A stretch of 64,000 bases of DNA from Streptomyces sp. NBC_01217 (lineage in GTDB: Bacteria; Actinomycetota; Actinomycetes; Streptomycetales; Streptomycetaceae): assembly GCF_035994185.1 (NCBI RefSeq), contig NZ_CP108538.1, positions 1,364,001 through 1,428,000 of the forward strand, given 5' to 3'. The position numbers and the translations under genes were made by a program. The notes beneath the pieces were generated by a model, which saw only the letters and a list, made by a program, of their open reading frames with translations, was not told the origin of the DNA and searched no databases. This document shows, in pieces, positions 16,848-24,704 of this stretch. Numbering within the stretch: the stretch's first letter is position 1; each line of letters opens with the position of its first letter.

Positions 16848-19637
16848 ATGGCTCGTTTTGTGTACGACTTCACCGAGGGCGGCCGTGACATGGCCGGCCT
16901 GCTCGGCGGCAAGGGCGCGAACCTGGCCGAGATGACCCGGCTCGGGCTGCCGGTGCCACCGGGATTCACCATCACCACCGAGGCGTGCAGGGCTTTCCTG
17001 GACACCGGCGGCGAGCCCGCGGGCCTGTGGGAGCAGATGTCCCAACGTCTGACGGGCATGGAGGCCGCCGCGGGCCGACTGCTCGGGCAGCCGGACGACC
17101 CGCTGCTGCTGTCCGTCCGTTCCGGCGCCCGGTTCTCCATGCCCGGCATGATGGAGACGATCCTCGACATCGGGCTCAACGACGAGTCCGTCCTCGGGCT
17201 GGCCAAGGTCTCCGGCAGCACCCGCTTCGCCTGGGACTCCTACCGCCGCCTCATACAGATGTTCGGCAGCACGGTCATGGGCGTCGACCCCGCACACTTC
17301 GAGCGGGCCATCGCCCTGCTCAAGGATCTGCGCGACGTCCCGGACGACATGCACCTGGATGCCGATGACCTGGCCCAACTGGTGGAGACGTACAAGAACC
17401 TGATCCATCTGGAGACCGGCGAGTACTTCCCGCTGTCCCCCGCCGAGCAACTGCGCCGGGCTGTCCTGGCCGTCTTCGAGTCCTGGAACGGCGAGCGCGC
17501 CCGCCTGTACCGGCGCCGCGAGCACATCCCCGACGACCTCGGCACCGCCGTCAACGTGCAGCGCATGGTCTTCGGCAATCTCGGTCCCGACTCCGGCAGC
17601 GGCGTCGCCTTCACCCGCGACCCGGCCACCGGACGCCCCGGCCTCTACGGCGACTACCTGGCCGACGCGCAGGGCGAGGACGTCGTCGCCGGCATCCGCA
17701 ACACCGTGCCCCTGACCGAGCTGGGGCGCCTGGATCCCCGCTCGTACGCCCGGCTGCGCGAGCACATGCGGACCTTGGAGCGGCACTACCGGGACCTGTG
17801 CGACATCGAGTTCACCATCGAGCGCGGCACGCTGTGGATCCTGCAGACCCGGGTCGGCAAGCGCACCGCAGAGGCCGCCTTCACCATCGCCGCCGAACTC
17901 GCCGACGAGGGGCTCATCACCCCCGACGAGAGCCTCGCCCGGGTGAGCGGCGAGGGACTGGCCCGGCTGATGTTCCCGCGCTTCGACTCCTCCGCGACGA
18001 GCGAGCCCCTCGCCCACGGCCTGCCGGCCTCGCCGGGCGCCGCGGTGGGCGCGGTGGTCTTCCACTCCGCCGAGGCGGTACGGCGTGCCGCGGCCGGCGA
18101 GAAGGTGGTCCTGGTCCGCCAGGAGACGGCCCCCGACGACCTGCCCGGCATGATCGCCGCGCAGGCGGTGCTCACCAGCCGCGGCGGCAGGACCAGCCAC
18201 GCGGCCGTCGTCGCCCGCGGCATGGGCAGGGTCTGCGTCTGCGGCGCCGAGGAGCTGGCCGTGGACGTCGAGGCCAGGCACTTCACCGCCCCGGACGGCA
18301 CCGTCGTCGAAGAGGGCACGGTCGTCTCCGTGGACGGCTCCACCGGAGCCGTGTACGAGGGGTCGGTACCGCTGGCGGACTCGGAGGTCATGCGGTTCCT
18401 GGAGAGCGGTACCGATGACGAAACGGCCGGTGACACCCACGACGCCTTGGTCGGTGACACTCGCGACGCCTTGGCCGATGACACCTGCGGGAAGTCGGCC
18501 GGTGACGGACACGCGGAGGCGATCGGGCCGGTCGGCGCCGTGGCCCGCGCGCTGACGCGGGCCGACGCCGTCCGGCGGCTGAAGGTGCGTGCCAATGCCG
18601 ATACCCCCGAGGACGCCGCCCGCGCGCGCCGGTTCGGGGCGCAGGGCATCGGACTGTGCCGGACCGAACACATGTTCCTCGGCGAGCGCCGCGAGCTGGT
18701 CGAGGAGATGATCCTGGCCCGCACGGACACCGAGCGCGAGCGGACGCTGGCGGCTCTGCTGCCTCTGCAACGGCAGGATTTCGTAGGCATCCTGGAGGCG
18801 ATGGACGGCCTGCCGGTCACCATCCGCCTGCTGGACCCGCCGCTGCACGAGTTCCTGCCCGACCGCACCGAGCTCGCGGTGCGCATCGCAGCCGCCGAGG
18901 CCCGCGGTGACCTGCCGGCCGCGCACGACGTCGAGCTGCTGGCCGCGGTGAGCCGTATGCACGAGGAGAATCCGATGCTGGGCCTGCGCGGCGTGCGTCT
19001 GGGCCTAATGATCCCCGGTCTGGTCGCCATGCAGGTACGGGCGATCGGCGAGGCCGTCGCGGAGCGCACGCTGGCCGGCGGCACTCCGAGGGCGGAGATC
19101 ATGGTGCCGCTCGTCGGGGACGTCCGCGAACTGCGGATCGTCCGTGCGGAGGTGGAGCGGGTTCTGGGTGAGGTGTCCGCCGCGGCCGGCGTCCCTGTCA
19201 CCTGCCCCGTCGGGACCATGGTCGAACTGCCGCGGGCAGCGCTGACGGCGGGTCGGATCGCCCAGGAGGCCGAGTTCTTCTCCTTCGGCACCAACGACCT
19301 GACCCAGACCACCTGGGGTTTCTCCCGCGACGACGTCGAGGCCGAGTTCTTCTCCGCCTACCTCGACAAGGGCGTCTTCCCCGCCTCTCCGTTCGAGACG
19401 CTCGACCGCGACGGAGTGGGGCGTCTGGTGGAGATGGCGGTCGCCGAGGGCCGCGCCACCCGGCCGGACCTGAAGATCGGCGTGTGCGGCGAGCACGGCG
19501 GCGACCCCGACTCGGTGCACTTCTTCCACACCGCCGGACTGGACTACGTCTCATGCTCGCCGTTCCGCGTCCCGGTCGCCCGCCTGGAGGCCGGACGGGC
19601 CGCGCTCGCCGGGACCGACGTGAGCGACAGCCGGTGA
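16848..19637 (+). CDS. ppdK: Pyruvate, phosphate dikinase with an octapeptide-repeat linker
   Basis: A 929-residue enzyme interconverting pyruvate, ATP and phosphate with PEP, AMP and pyrophosphate. It has the N-terminal nucleotide-binding domain (GGKGANLAEM), the phosphohistidine domain with the catalytic His in GGRTSHAAVVARGMG (about 445-460) and the C-terminal PEP/pyruvate barrel (GLCRTEHMF and GVCGEHGGD with the catalytic Cys). The ATG at 16848 follows GAGGAGA. Between the phosphohistidine domain and the barrel is an unusual linker made of four 8-residue repeats (18429-18524). A PPDK gene also belongs to the S. coelicolor OsdR-region set. It could make ATP from PEP plus PPi, or PEP from pyruvate. 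Confidence 0.94.
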   Translation: MARFVYDFTEGGRDMAGLLGGKGANLAEMTRLGLPVPPGFTITTEACRAFLDTGGEPAGLWEQMSQRLTGMEAAAGRLLGQPDDPLLLSVRSGARFSMPGMMETILDIGLNDESVLGLAKVSGSTRFAWDSYRRLIQMFGSTVMGVDPAHFERAIALLKDLRDVPDDMHLDADDLAQLVETYKNLIHLETGEYFPLSPAEQLRRAVLAVFESWNGERARLYRRREHIPDDLGTAVNVQRMVFGNLGPDSGSGVAFTRDPATGRPGLYGDYLADAQGEDVVAGIRNTVPLTELGRLDPRSYARLREHMRTLERHYRDLCDIEFTIERGTLWILQTRVGKRTAEAAFTIAAELADEGLITPDESLARVSGEGLARLMFPRFDSSATSEPLAHGLPASPGAAVGAVVFHSAEAVRRAAAGEKVVLVRQETAPDDLPGMIAAQAVLTSRGGRTSHAAVVARGMGRVCVCGAEELAVDVEARHFTAPDGTVVEEGTVVSVDGSTGAVYEGSVPLADSEVMRFLESGTDDETAGDTHDALVGDTRDALADDTCGKSAGDGHAEAIGPVGAVARALTRADAVRRLKVRANADTPEDAARARRFGAQGIGLCRTEHMFLGERRELVEEMILARTDTERERTLAALLPLQRQDFVGILEAMDGLPVTIRLLDPPLHEFLPDRTELAVRIAAAEARGDLPAAHDVELLAAVSRMHEENPMLGLRGVRLGLMIPGLVAMQVRAIGEAVAERTLAGGTPRAEIMVPLVGDVRELRIVRAEVERVLGEVSAAAGVPVTCPVGTMVELPRAALTAGRIAQEAEFFSFGTNDLTQTTWGFSRDDVEAEFFSAYLDKGVFPASPFETLDRDGVGRLVEMAVAEGRATRPDLKIGVCGEHGGDPDSVHFFHTAGLDYVSCSPFRVPVARLEAGRAALAGTDVSDSR
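18429..18500 (+). repeat. Three tandem 24-bp repeats inside ppdK
   Basis: Units at 18429-18452, 18453-18476 and 18477-18500 encode GDTHDALV, GDTRDALA and DDTCGKSA; a degenerate fourth (GDGHAEAI) follows. The repeats are in frame and expand the linker between the swivelling phosphohistidine domain and the C-terminal barrel. Confidence 0.85.
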
Positions 19638-19639
19638 CC

Positions 19640-19677
19640 GGGCCCCGTGGCCCCTGCTTCCGGGCCCGACCGGTCCT
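19640..19677 (+). promoter_or_regulatory. Tandem OsdR/DevR-like boxes between ppdK and the HPF-like gene
   Basis: GGGCCCCGTGGCCCCT (19640-19655) and GGGCCCGACCGGTCCT (19662-19677) start 22 bp apart, immediately after the ppdK stop and 62 bp before the next start codon. Confidence 0.55.
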
Positions 19678-19738
19678 GGGAGCAGAAGCGCGCAGCAGTC
19701 TTGAGGCATCGCCGGAACGATCACAAGGAGTTGAGCAC

Positions 19739-20122
19739 ATGACCGCCAAGGACATCGGCACCGATGGTGTCACCGCAGCCGTGCGGGTGCGGGTCGAGGG
19801 CGACGTGGACGAGGAGTCGCTCGTGTACCTGCGGGCGAAGATCGGAGCCGTGCTCGACCGTCCCGGGCTTCCGCCCGTCAGTGGTGAGGTGCGCGTCACC
19901 AGGGCGGCGGCCCACCACGTCGAGTTCCCCTGGGCCGCCGGCGCCGAGATCCAGGTGGGCGCCCACCTCGTCGTCGTGCACGTCCGCGAGGCGAGTGCCC
20001 GGGAACTGGCCGACCGGCTGCACGACCGGCTGCGCAGCCGCACGGAACGCGCCGCGCACCGCTGGGACGCGGCCCGCAGGACGGCCACGCCGCCCCCGTG
20101 GCGCGGCGGCCCGCAGCAGTAG
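19739..20122 (+). CDS. HPF/sigma-54-modulation-like small protein
   Basis: A 127-residue protein whose central part (about 14-110) reads like a ribosome hibernation-promoting (HPF/S30AE) fold: alternating strands (VRVRVEGDVD, SGEVRVTRA, HLVVVHVREA) and two helices. The match is moderate, not textbook. The ATG at 19739 follows AAGGAG. It sits between ppdK and the CBS-BON gene. The mycobacterial DosR regulon also contains an HPF-like protein (Rv0079), which supports a role in stabilising idle ribosomes. A strong hairpin follows at 20137-20159. Confidence 0.62.
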   Translation: MTAKDIGTDGVTAAVRVRVEGDVDEESLVYLRAKIGAVLDRPGLPPVSGEVRVTRAAAHHVEFPWAAGAEIQVGAHLVVVHVREASARELADRLHDRLRSRTERAAHRWDAARRTATPPPWRGGPQQ

Positions 20123-20136
20123 TTTCCTCCAGCGTC

Positions 20137-20159
20137 CGCTCCCCGCCCGGCGGGGAGCG
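20137..20159 (+). terminator. Terminator or attenuator hairpin before the CBS-BON gene
   Basis: Perfect 10-bp stem CGCTCCCCGC / GCGGGGAGCG with a 3-nt loop, 14 bp after the HPF-like stop. There is no T-run, so partial read-through to the next gene is possible. Confidence 0.6.
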
Positions 20160-20209
20160 GGCCCGATCCGATTCCCGCTCTCCGCCGTGCTGGCGAAGGA
20201 GAAACCGCC

Positions 20210-20857
20210 ATGACACCTCACACCGTCGGCCAGGTGATGACCAGCGAAGTCGTCCGGGCCCGCCGGACAACACCGTTCAAGGAGGTCGTCCGGCTGCTCG
20301 ACCACCACCGCGTCAGCGGGCTGCCTGTGGTCGATGAGGACGACAAGGTTCTCGGCGTGGTCTCCGGGACCGACCTGGTGCGCGCGCAGGCGAACCGGGC
20401 GGGCCGGAGCCCTGTCCGAGCCGTCGTGGCACAGGACTTGATGTCGACGCCCGCTGTCACCGTCCATCCCGAACAGTCCGTCCCGGATGCCGCCCGGCTG
20501 ATGGAACGCCGCGGTGTCGAACGGCTGCCCGTGGTCGACGAGGAGGACCGCCTCATCGGCATCGCGACCCGCCGGGACCTGCTCCGGGTCTTCCTGCGCA
20601 CGGATGACGACATCCGCCGTCAGGTGACCGAGGAAGTACTCGTCACAGGCTTGGGACTGCCTCCCGAAGCCGTCCTCGCTTCCGTCCGCGACGGTGTCGT
20701 CACCCTCGACGGCAGCGTGGAACTGCGCAGCCAGGTCCCGGAGGCCGTCCACTCGGTGTGGCGGCTGGAAGGGGTGGTCGGTGTGGTGAACGGTCTGGCG
20801 TTCCACGTCGACGACTGCGCACCGCCCGAGACGTCCGGCCACACCGGGATCACGTGA
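20210..20857 (+). CDS. CBS-pair protein with C-terminal BON domain
   Basis: A 215-residue cytoplasmic protein with CBS 1 (about 1-58, VGQVMTSEVVRARRTTPF and VSGLPVVDEDDKVLGVVS), CBS 2 (about 70-132, VERLPVVDEEDRLIGIATR) and a BON domain (about 140-210, VTLDGSVELRSQVPEAV). The ATG at 20210 is preceded by GAAGGAG. CBS pairs bind adenosyl ligands such as AMP or ATP and could report energy charge. Hypoxic response protein 1 (Rv2626c) of the DosR regulon is a CBS-pair protein, so the gene fits the island. Its target is unknown. Confidence 0.9.
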   Translation: MTPHTVGQVMTSEVVRARRTTPFKEVVRLLDHHRVSGLPVVDEDDKVLGVVSGTDLVRAQANRAGRSPVRAVVAQDLMSTPAVTVHPEQSVPDAARLMERRGVERLPVVDEEDRLIGIATRRDLLRVFLRTDDDIRRQVTEEVLVTGLGLPPEAVLASVRDGVVTLDGSVELRSQVPEAVHSVWRLEGVVGVVNGLAFHVDDCAPPETSGHTGIT

Positions 20858-20859
20858 CC

Positions 20860-21093
20860 GGCCCGACCGCGGGGCGCGGGGAGGACAAGGCCGCCAAGAA
20901 CATGTTCGCGCGGGAGCACGTCACACACAGCATGGGCCCGATGAAGACGGTCGGGGTCATGGCCCGCGACGACATCGAGGACGTGATCGAGGTCGCGGAG
21001 CCGGTGGGCGCGGTGTGCGCCATCACGCCCGTCACCAACCCGACGTCCACCACCGTCTTCGGAGACGGAGTCCAAAGCATGCGCCCAAGGTGA
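20860..21093 (+). pseudogene. Remnant of adhE (acetaldehyde/alcohol dehydrogenase), N-terminal piece
   Basis: About 65 codons read like the N-terminal acetaldehyde-dehydrogenase region of AdhE: GRGEDKAAKNMFAREH, then a KTVGVMARDDIED-like stretch, then VAEPVGAVCAITPVTNPTST. Similarity stops near 21060 and the frame ends at 21093, so more than 90 percent of the roughly 870-residue protein is missing. AdhE would complete a PFL-dependent ethanol fermentation branch. The piece directly follows the CBS-BON gene and has no clear start of its own. Confidence 0.78.
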
Positions 21094-21149
21094 GCCCTCG
21101 TCGTTCAGCGCCGGCCGCAGCGGCTCCGGGCCGGCACGGTGTTCGGTGA

Positions 21150-21505
21150 GCGGGCGCATTCCCGTGGCCGGGTCGGTGGCGGCGAACCCGGGGCGTCACG
21201 CAGCAGCAGAGCGGTGACGAAGAGGGGCCCGGCCGGCCGGAGGTAGAGCAGAGCACCGGCGTGATCGTGGCCGCCGACACGATCGGGAACATCACCCGTC
21301 CACCGAGCCGGTCGCTCGGCGCCCCGACCGGGATCCGGCCCAGCGAGCCGATAACGACCGGCACCGCCACCGGCAGCGACTGCTCGAACGACGACAGGTC
21401 GAGACCGTCCTTGAAGCGAGGGCCGAGAGGGCCGAGCAGCGCCCACGCCCAGAAGTTCACGGCGAAACCGACCGTGGCCAGGGCCGGCATCAGCCCCTGC
21501 GGACG
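21150..21505 (-). pseudogene. Remnant of narK-type nitrate/nitrite transporter
   Basis: On the minus strand about 80 codons (21245-21505) read like the first helices of a NarK-family MFS transporter: LATVGFAVNFWAWALLGP, then GPRFKDGLDLSSFEQSL, then GSLGRIPVGAPSDRLGGR. After VSAATITPVL the similarity continues in another frame (LLYLRPAGPLFVTALLL) and then stops. It is a frameshifted, truncated gene; about three quarters of the roughly 430-residue transporter is missing. narK2 (Rv1737c) is a DosR-regulon gene in Mycobacterium tuberculosis. Confidence 0.72.
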
Positions 21506-21628
21506 GACAGACGACCCCGGGTTCGGATCCGGCCGTCCCTGCGAACAGTCCCCTGTACTGCCCTGCTCGCGCGGCTCCCGCGCAACAACGGCTGCAATCG
21601 GCCGTCTCCACGGGCGCATTGAGGGATT

Positions 21629-21644
21629 GGGGCCGGTCGGCCCT
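21629..21644 (+). promoter_or_regulatory. OsdR/DevR-like box upstream of the PPOX-fold gene
   Basis: GGGGCCGGTCGGCCCT lies 35 bp upstream of the PPOX start. The same site could once have served the divergent narK remnant. Confidence 0.58.
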
Positions 21645-21678
21645 ACCTCCTCGCGGCGACCGCGGGAACGATGAGCTG

Positions 21679-22101
21679 ATGTTCCAGAACGACACCTCTC
21701 GCTCACTCGACCGGCAGGAGTGCCTGCGGCTGCTCGCCAAGGCGCCGGTCGGCCGCGTGGTCTACACCCGGCAGGCGCTGCCCGCGGTCCTTCCCGTCAA
21801 CTTCTCCCTGCACACGGACGCCTCAGTCCTGCTGTGCACCTCGTCGGACTCGGACCTCGTACGCGCCATCGACGGCGTCGTCGTCGCCTTCGAGGCGGAC
21901 GAGTTCGACGCGACGGCCCGGTCCGGCTGGAGCGTGGTCGTCACCGGCCGGGCGGCCGTTGTGACCGACCCCGCCGAGCAGGAGCGGCTCTCGCAGGCCG
22001 GGCTCATCTCCTGGATGCCCCTACGGGACGCAGTGTTCGTACGGATCGAGTCCGAAATGGTCACCGGACGCGAACTCAGAGGACGACGCGGCACCCAGTG
22101 A
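21679..22101 (+). CDS. PPOX-fold flavin-type protein (pyridoxamine 5'-phosphate oxidase family)
   Basis: A 140-residue split beta-barrel protein of the actinobacterial group that begins with LDRQECLRLLAKAPVGRVVYTRQALPAV-like sequence (about 10-37) and ends VTGRELRG. Such proteins bind FMN or F420, but their substrates are mostly unknown. The ATG at 21679 gives MFQNDTSRSLD; the ribosome binding site is weak (GGGAAC). A second, internally deleted copy lies at 26523-26735. Confidence 0.8.
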   Translation: MFQNDTSRSLDRQECLRLLAKAPVGRVVYTRQALPAVLPVNFSLHTDASVLLCTSSDSDLVRAIDGVVVAFEADEFDATARSGWSVVVTGRAAVVTDPAEQERLSQAGLISWMPLRDAVFVRIESEMVTGRELRGRRGTQ

Positions 22102-22579
22102 TGCGCGGCCTGCCGCGGTCCACAAGGCCAGGCTGCTGGTGCTGCGTCAGTTCGTCGGCTCGGGCCTCGTATCGGGCCTCGTGCGAGGAGTCTCCCTCAC
22201 CGGCCCTATGGCGGGTACCAGGTACGGGTTGTGCGGACGCACGGGGTGCAAGGACGCCATCGGGGCCGTAGCCGAAATGGATCAGCAGCTGCGGGAAGCA
22301 GCGCCGCCTCGATCACGGAGAAGGTCTGTGGCAGGCACAGCGGAACGTCGATCGTGGGGTGCCTCAGGACTTCGACGTCGACAAAGCCCGGCCGGTGCTC
22401 CGGCTCACCTGCCGGCTTCCCGACCCCGCACGGTCGGAACGCATGGTGGAGCATGCGGGCCGAGCGTGGTTGCGCGCGCGGCCGCCACCGACTCCGCCAC
22501 AGCCGGATCAATCACCGGGCCGGTGAACGGCATCCGGCTCATGTGCCAGACGTCCTGCCCCACGGCTCGCCGCGCGGCG
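22102..22579. other. Gap with an unrecognised coding-like remnant (22306-22510, + strand)
   Basis: No intact gene. A frame at about 22306-22510 (+) has streptomycete-like GC3 and an unbroken stretch containing QDFDVDKARPVLRLTCRLP, ending at a TGA near 22510, but no plausible start. I do not recognise the family. Given the other remnants nearby it is probably another decayed island gene. Confidence 0.35.
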
Positions 22580-23272
22580 TCAGTGTCCTTCTTGCCTGCG
22601 CCGATCCTGCGCCTGGGTGGCGATGACGGCGGCCTGTATACGTCGCTCCACACCGAGCTTGGCCAGCAGACGGGAGATGTGGTTCTTCACCGTCTTCTCC
22701 GCGAGGTAGAGCCGCTGGCCGATCTGGCGGTTGGTCAGCCCTTCGCCGATCAGCGCCAGAATCTCCCGCTCGCGCTCGGTCAGGCCCGGCAGGGCATCGG
22801 GCTCGGGCTCCGGCTCCTGGCCCTTGCGGAGGCGGGCCATCAGCTTGGCGGTGGCGCTGGGGTCGAGCAGGGACTGCCCGCGGGCCACCGCGCGCACGGC
22901 CGACACCAGGTCCGCGCCCTGGATCTGCTTCAGGACATACCCCGAGGCACCCGCCATGATCGAATCCAGCAGGGCCTCCTCGTCGTCGAAGGAGGTGAGC
23001 ATCAGGCAAGCCAGTTCCGGCAATTGCGAGCGCAGCTCGCGGCACACGGTCACACCGTCGCCGTCGGGCAGACGCACGTCGAGCACAGCCACCTGCGGAC
23101 GCAGCGCGGGGACGCGGACCAGTGCCTGCTCCACGTTTGCGGCCTCGCCGATCACGGTGATGTCCGGCTCGTCGTTCAGCAGGTCGTGCACTCCGCGACG
23201 TACCACCTCGTGGTCGTCCAGCAGGAAGACCCGGATCGGGTTGTCGGGTCCGGGTCGCTCTCTGTCCGCCAT
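22580..23272 (-). CDS. osdR: LuxR/NarL-family response regulator, OsdR/DevR-like
   Basis: A 230-residue two-domain response regulator. The receiver domain (about 12-130) has the acidic pair Asp19-Asp20, the phospho-acceptor Asp65 ([13 protein letters not shown]) and the Lys in [13 protein letters not shown]. The C-terminal LuxR-type HTH (about 155-215) reads [20 protein letters not shown]. It resembles mycobacterial DevR/DosR and S. coelicolor OsdR (SCO0204). The ATG at 23272 follows AGGAG. It is the likely partner of the kinase at 9322-11067 although not adjacent to it. A box at 23379-23394 suggests autoregulation. Confidence 0.88.
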   Translation of the reverse strand: MADRERPGPDNPIRVFLLDDHEVVRRGVHDLLNDEPDITVIGEAANVEQALVRVPALRPQVAVLDVRLPDGDGVTVCRELRSQLPELACLMLTSFDDEEALLDSIMAGASGYVLKQIQGADLVSAVRAVARGQSLLDPSATAKLMARLRKGQEPEPEPDALPGLTEREREILALIGEGLTNRQIGQRLYLAEKTVKNHISRLLAKLGVERRIQAAVIATQAQDRRRQEGH

Positions 23273-23378
23273 CTACGGCTCCTGTCCTGTGTCGGCCCTC
23301 TCGGGCACCGGAAACCGCCAGATGGGCGAGACCGGTCGTTCCTGTCACAGATCTTGCGCGATTCCGCGCCGAACGGCC

Positions 23379-23394
23379 AGGCCCGGTCGGCCCT
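23379..23394 (-). promoter_or_regulatory. OsdR/DevR-like box upstream of osdR
   Basis: AGGCCCGGTCGGCCCT lies 107 bp upstream of osdR. A weaker version (GAGACCGGTCGTTCCT) is at 23328-23343. Confidence 0.52.
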
Positions 23395-23446
23395 TTCGCC
23401 CTGGTGTTCCCTTCCTCCCGAGCGCATCGATCGCCGCGGTCCACCC

Positions 23447-23462
23447 GGTGCCGACCGGTCCT
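23447..23462 (+). promoter_or_regulatory. OsdR/DevR-like box upstream of the usp remnant
   Basis: GGTGCCGACCGGTCCT lies 32 bp upstream of the usp remnant and divergent from osdR. Confidence 0.45.
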
Positions 23463-23493
23463 GAACACCCGAACAGCCCGGGCGGGCCTTCAC

Positions 23494-23583
23494 CGTTGGG
23501 CCGTCGGCCTGGACGGCTCCCCCGAAAGCCTTGCCGCCGTCGACCGGGTCGCCCGCGATGCGCAGCACCGTGCCGTGCCACCT
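23494..23583 (+). pseudogene. Remnant of a universal stress protein gene (N-terminal 30 codons)
   Basis: About 30 codons encode AVGLDGSPESLAAVDRVARD, matching the N-terminus of the intact Usp proteins here (TVGLDGSPESRAAADWAARE). The frame then loses all similarity and no second nucleotide-binding loop is found. It keeps an upstream box. Confidence 0.68.
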
Positions 23584-23804
23584 CGGCCCGAAGCGCGCCG
23601 GCCGGAACCTCTGACGCCTGGGTGGCGCCTCCCGTCTGCGAGACAGTGGCGGCGGGAGGGGTACCGATCCCCTGAGGCACCCACTCCTCGGGGAACAGAC
23701 GAGTGCCCATGCCCCGGACGGCGGCGTGCGTTCCGGCGGACCAGCCCGGAATGCGGAATCGCCCTCTTACGGGGTGCAGTTGGCCTGGGTGCTGCCGCGC
23801 CCGT

Positions 23805-23820
23805 CGGGCCGTTGGGCCCG
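23805..23820. promoter_or_regulatory. OsdR/DevR-like box between the usp remnant and doxX-like copy 2
   Basis: CGGGCCGTTGGGCCCG has identical inverted 6-bp arms. It does not precede any intact gene: on its minus side is the osdR/usp-remnant region and on its plus side the 3' end of the doxX-like gene. It may be an orphan left by gene loss. Confidence 0.4.
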
Positions 23821-23862
23821 GTCGGGTGAGCCGGCGTTGTCCGGCCGCCGATGCACGAGCGA

Positions 23863-23898
23863 CCGGGGCACCTCCGCCGACGAGCGGGGGTGCCCTGG
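23863..23898 (-). terminator. Terminator after doxX-like copy 2
   Basis: Inverted repeat with core arms GGGCACC / GGTGCCC, extended to 10 bp with one G-U pair, beginning 20 bp after the stop codon. Confidence 0.55.
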
Positions 23899-23917
23899 TC
23901 CGACGAGCGCGCGGCCC

Positions 23918-24541
23918 TCAGAGCAGCCAGCGGTTGCGGCTGACGAACGGCAGCCGCGCCCACACACTGCCCAGTCCCCACGTGGCGCCGGCACCCGCGA
24001 CCGCCAGGGCTATCAGGACGATGGCGTAGATGAGGTGGTAATCGACGAAGGGGTTGGTCGACATGCTCGCCGAACCGTCGGAGAGGTGCTTGGCCGGCGG
24101 CCACTCGGCGATCCACATCAGCGCCATTATTGCGGTTCCGGCGGCTGCGGCGAGCCGCAGGCCGATGCCCGCGATCAGGGCGACACCGACGCCGAGCATG
24201 CCGAGCATGAACAGCCAGTCCGCCCAGGCGGCTCCGGCCCACTCGTGGAAGGTGGACTCCATCGGGCCGACGGCGACACCACCGAGGAAGCCCTTGGTGG
24301 GCGAGCCGCCGTCGATCCAGCCCTTCCCGGAGCCGGTCGCGTAGCCGAAGCCGAAGGACTTGTCCAGGAACGCCCACAGGAAGACGAACCCGGTCAGGAG
24401 ACGGAGCCCCGCGAACACGTACGCACGGGTCGCCGTCGCGGCGGTGTTCGTCTCGTCGGCGCAAGTGGGGGCCGCCTTGAACCTGCGCGGGGACGGGAAG
24501 CGGAGTCCCCGGTACCGGTGGGGCTGGTCGTGCACTGCCAT
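23918..24541 (-). CDS. DoxX-like membrane protein, copy 2
   Basis: A 207-residue membrane protein closely similar to the product of 8375-9004 over its whole length (LLTGFVFLWAFLDKSFGFG, SGKGWIDGGSP, AWADWLFMLGMLG, SMSTNPFVDYHLIYA), with about four hydrophobic segments and a soluble N-terminal tail. The start at 24541 was set by alignment with copy 1 (MAVHDQPH against MAVHEHSH) and by GAAAGGGAT upstream. Tandem boxes lie 92-128 bp upstream. Retention of two such similar copies at opposite ends of the island suggests dosage or subunit pairing. Biochemical role unknown. Confidence 0.82.
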   Translation of the reverse strand: MAVHDQPHRYRGLRFPSPRRFKAAPTCADETNTAATATRAYVFAGLRLLTGFVFLWAFLDKSFGFGYATGSGKGWIDGGSPTKGFLGGVAVGPMESTFHEWAGAAWADWLFMLGMLGVGVALIAGIGLRLAAAAGTAIMALMWIAEWPPAKHLSDGSASMSTNPFVDYHLIYAIVLIALAVAGAGATWGLGSVWARLPFVSRNRWLL

Positions 24542-24632
24542 GATGTTCATCCCTTTCGAGGAATGTGACGCGCAGGATGTCGGACGGCTTTCGTTGCGCC
24601 TTCAATGTCCCGCGTCGTCGACGCCCGTCGGA

Positions 24633-24669
24633 GGGGCTGCAAGACCCGGATCGTGGGCCGAAGGGCCCC
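24633..24669 (-). promoter_or_regulatory. Tandem OsdR/DevR-like boxes upstream of doxX-like copy 2
   Basis: GGGGCTGCAAGACCCG (24633-24648) and TGGGCCGAAGGGCCCC (24654-24669) start 21 bp apart. Confidence 0.58.
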
Positions 24670-24704
24670 CTGTCCAGGCCCCGTTGGGCGTCGGCTCAGC
24701 CGCC

